From contig NZ_CP162133.1 in the NCBI RefSeq assembly GCF_040833955.1, positions 2,646,501 to 2,710,500 of the forward strand: a stretch of 64,000 nucleotides of DNA, written 5' to 3'. Made by a program: the position numbers and the translations under genes. Shown here in pieces: positions 63,401 to 64,000 of this stretch. The stretch comes from Leptospira sp. WS60.C2 (GTDB lineage: Bacteria > Spirochaetota > Leptospiria > Leptospirales > Leptospiraceae). The stretch's first letter is position 1. Each line of letters opens with the position of its first letter. Under the pieces are notes generated by a model. The model was not told the DNA's origin. It did not search any database and worked only from the letters and a program-made list of their open reading frames with translations.

Positions 63401-63672
63401 CAAAGGACGACTTGGAATCTCTCCTAGGAGAGGCGGACGAAACCTTCGAAAAACTCTCACAATTCCTGGACATCGTCCAAGGAGCGATGCAAAATCCCTC
63501 TACCTCCCCCAAAATGGACCGAAAAAATTCGGGAAATCCCTTGGTCGAGCGAAAAAGGGCGACCATCCAAAGCCTCCACGACAATTACCAATGGTCTTCT
63601 GAGGCAATCAGTGAAAAATTAAATATTGAAAAATCCCTCGTAGATAGCATCCTCGGAGTTAGAAAGAAATAA
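60442..63672 (+). CDS. SpiroCoCo-like giant coiled-coil protein
   Basis: A 1076-aa protein with an N-terminal hydrophobic segment (FLLPFLASVAVTIGL) and almost entirely heptad-rich, Glu/Lys/Leu/Gln-rich coiled coil from about 35 to 1000. The last 45 residues (VERKRATIQSLHDNYQWSSE then AISEKLNIEKSLVDSILGV) form a small helix-turn-helix-like end. This architecture matches the SpiroCoCo family of spirochaete coiled-coil proteins. A cytoskeletal or membrane-to-nucleoid tether role is plausible, given the adjacent histone gene, but unproven. Confidence 0.85.
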   Translation: MGLEVFLLPFLASVAVTIGLRRLDKSNTKLSQLKRYASKLTEEMQGVALQKIQMVKDAGIDLDILVKQSRKVAEDIQSLSAESRDLFEKIRASKDYLSSLSGEMEQIQDLSNQVRREKQYMEEGLSQINSHKRELREVSEDMEALHNESVSMLDTFQNKLNLRSDEILQSVAQKMVELESLLETKSDFLDNSLSKIAETAREKLLTHADVMVNETAGRLDHARKEMDLLLESMKYAQGDLDVRLTKFEDTSSLLSDKVDKFDERLEEKYQRASSKLEEKVSLLEKKILERFDSIVDQVSHTKDSFMKGLSQETDAIKREIEDLSLETLSKRDDIINETRRQADGINQTIIQFQEKYLEAENKLLRQADVRKQELIREIEAFSEEFHRISEELKEEASTLKKSALQELKDFDRELETVRSGQEMVIKTSLFELKKELEERMHSDFKIQKHEMDSDLGTIQSQVKELGETISAQTKDVDEYVEELKSALRESAHEILETAEEKAKESEEIVTEKIRIANANLEQFVSKWEEELGRIREDQNYSIEKLQDRMKEIHVEGADLLGEFQNQFQKAKTNLELVAESKTKESISRLEEEAKLARNEVERILKHLEESGESFFNLQEEKMDRLNETIDSKISHQLTKLLDKGNVQLGQLEEKISNHLNTVRRNLEESIKRSKDESKKQIETYQRDYEKSFKEIAKESQDFLKDSLDRFHDLKFEIQTGLESLNETKEETLTGFQNELESLKEEILTLSSELETVKEHSDLFASAKQIADESNKAVEEISEALRSLEKGKPDLELVQSAISEFSEMRTQIANELELLKEAQFQSEDIDKQIQILASNLVHVSETMEGFEESLTEVSSIEARVTGLSKEQAKIESFLSSLQESQDSVFHLVENLEGQKHNARELQARLDILDREIDVVEAREKELTETIRQAENRTAFLVEREAQIDSVERKFDKIEELLGDLSDRHRQILTLQKRLEDLKESTKDTKDDLESLLGEADETFEKLSQFLDIVQGAMQNPSTSPKMDRKNSGNPLVERKRATIQSLHDNYQWSSEAISEKLNIEKSLVDSILGVRKK

Positions 63673-63683
63673 CCGAGGTATCC

Positions 63684-63887
63684 ATGTCCGAAGAACAAAC
63701 AGAAACAACGTCAAAAGAATCCCTTATTGTCACTTCTAAGGTGAAAGCTTACATCAAAAGTAAGGGATTTATGACCTCAGGGGATGCGATCGACGGGATC
63801 AACGAAGAAATTTACCGACTCATCGACAGAGCATTAGAAAGAACGTCTGCCAACAAAAGAACAACGGTTCGGTCTACTGATTTCTAA
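63684..63887 (+). CDS. Bacterial histone-fold DNA-binding protein
   Basis: A 67-aa protein. After an acidic N-terminus (SEEQTETTSKES), residues about 17-67 fit a histone fold: helix 1 VTSKVKAYIKSKG, loop, helix 2 DAIDGINEEIYRLIDRALERT, then NKRTTVRSTDF, in which the R-T/D pair typical of histones is seen and helix 3 is very short. It resembles the Bdellovibrio and Leptospira bacterial histones reported to coat or bend DNA. GAGG precedes the ATG. It lies 11 bp after the coiled-coil gene and 3 bp before map. Confidence 0.85.
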   Translation: MSEEQTETTSKESLIVTSKVKAYIKSKGFMTSGDAIDGINEEIYRLIDRALERTSANKRTTVRSTDF

Positions 63888-63890
63888 TCC

Positions 63891-64000
63891 GTGATTTATA
63901 TCAAAAACAAGTCAGAAATTGAAAAGATGAGAAAGGCGGGAAAGTTTGCCGCCGAACTCCTCCTGTATTTAGAACCCTTTGTGAAATCAGGTGTTTCCAC
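63891..64000 (+). CDS. map: Methionine aminopeptidase, N-terminus (partial)
   Basis: The first 36 codons, start GTG at 63891 (3 bp after the histone stop). The reading IYIKNKSEIEKMRKAGKFAA is the conserved beginning of type I methionine aminopeptidase, which removes the initiator Met from new proteins. The catalytic part is beyond the window edge. Close spacing suggests co-transcription with the histone gene. Confidence 0.85.
   Translation, partial: MIYIKNKSEIEKMRKAGKFAAELLLYLEPFVKSGVS

Noticed and set aside
62961..63584. Open frame of 207 codons on the minus strand inside the coiled-coil gene
   Set aside because: Ser/Arg-rich shadow of the heptad-repeat coding sequence; no domain or start signal.
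1..64000. tRNA or rRNA genes, CRISPR arrays and insertion sequences
   Set aside because: No cloverleaf-like or rRNA-like stretch, no regularly spaced repeat and no transposase or terminal inverted repeats were noticed in the read; a dedicated scan would be needed to be certain.

Overview
The window looks like chromosomal DNA of a spirochaete of the genus Leptospira, probably the saprophyte (L. biflexa-like) side. This is inferred from moderate-to-low GC, a FlaA-family protein, an OmpL47-type protein, a SpiroCoCo-like coiled-coil protein, a CarD regulator, SpoIIE/STAS signalling genes and a bacterial histone-fold protein beside map. No tRNA, rRNA, CRISPR array or insertion sequence was seen. 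Coding density is very high, many genes overlap by 1-40 bp, and no stretch over 300 bp lacks a gene.

Layout. 1-2200: a minus-strand operon of an AfsA-like hotdog/PilZ fusion, an SDR reductase and the start of a protein kinase. 2293-2724: UspA, with paired palindromes upstream. 2837-11122: a polyamine module, with PotD-PotA-PotB-PotC on the minus strand and GabD-GabT-aminobutyraldehyde dehydrogenase divergent on the plus strand. 11166-14964: DUF389 protein, a small membrane protein, a SurA/PpiD-like protein and CheX. 15022-18633: a TPR / membrane / PD40-CRD-OmpA operon resembling a split PorE architecture. 18684-23069: ABC-F ATPase, outer-membrane barrel, RdgB (apparent CTG start), STAS and ComF. 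23117-25450: OmpL47-type protein and FlaA-family protein. 25519-31183: a 513-aa protein, Lnt, PIN-TRAM, CarD and SPOR. 31434-34019: methyltransferase and a SpoIIE phosphatase. 34086-40908: caa3 cytochrome oxidase (CtaCDE plus subunit IV), Sco, an unlisted 50-aa membrane protein, and divergent CtaA/CtaB. 40954-42530: two TPM-domain proteins. 42641-48126: 7TMR-DISM/SpoIIE phosphatase, a citrate-synthase homologue lacking all three catalytic residues, STAS, a zinc-ribbon protein, a cytochrome c lipoprotein and an epimerase. 48200-55902: seven overlapping genes including a MoxR AAA ATPase, an HExxH/VWA protein, a PaaK-like adenylating enzyme and NadR. 55865-60358: 2OG oxygenase, small helical protein, ICMT-like methyltransferase, PlsC-like acyltransferase, GHKL ATPase and a ferritin-like protein. 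60442-64000: SpiroCoCo-like protein, histone-fold protein and the start of methionine aminopeptidase.

Most unusual items: the AfsA-PilZ/SDR operon (a possible c-di-GMP-controlled butyrolactone-like pathway), the MoxR/VWA-metallopeptidase/adenylation/NadR cassette, the degenerate citrate synthase, the split PorE-like operon, and the histone gene. Functions are read from sequence motifs and remembered families; no database search was run.
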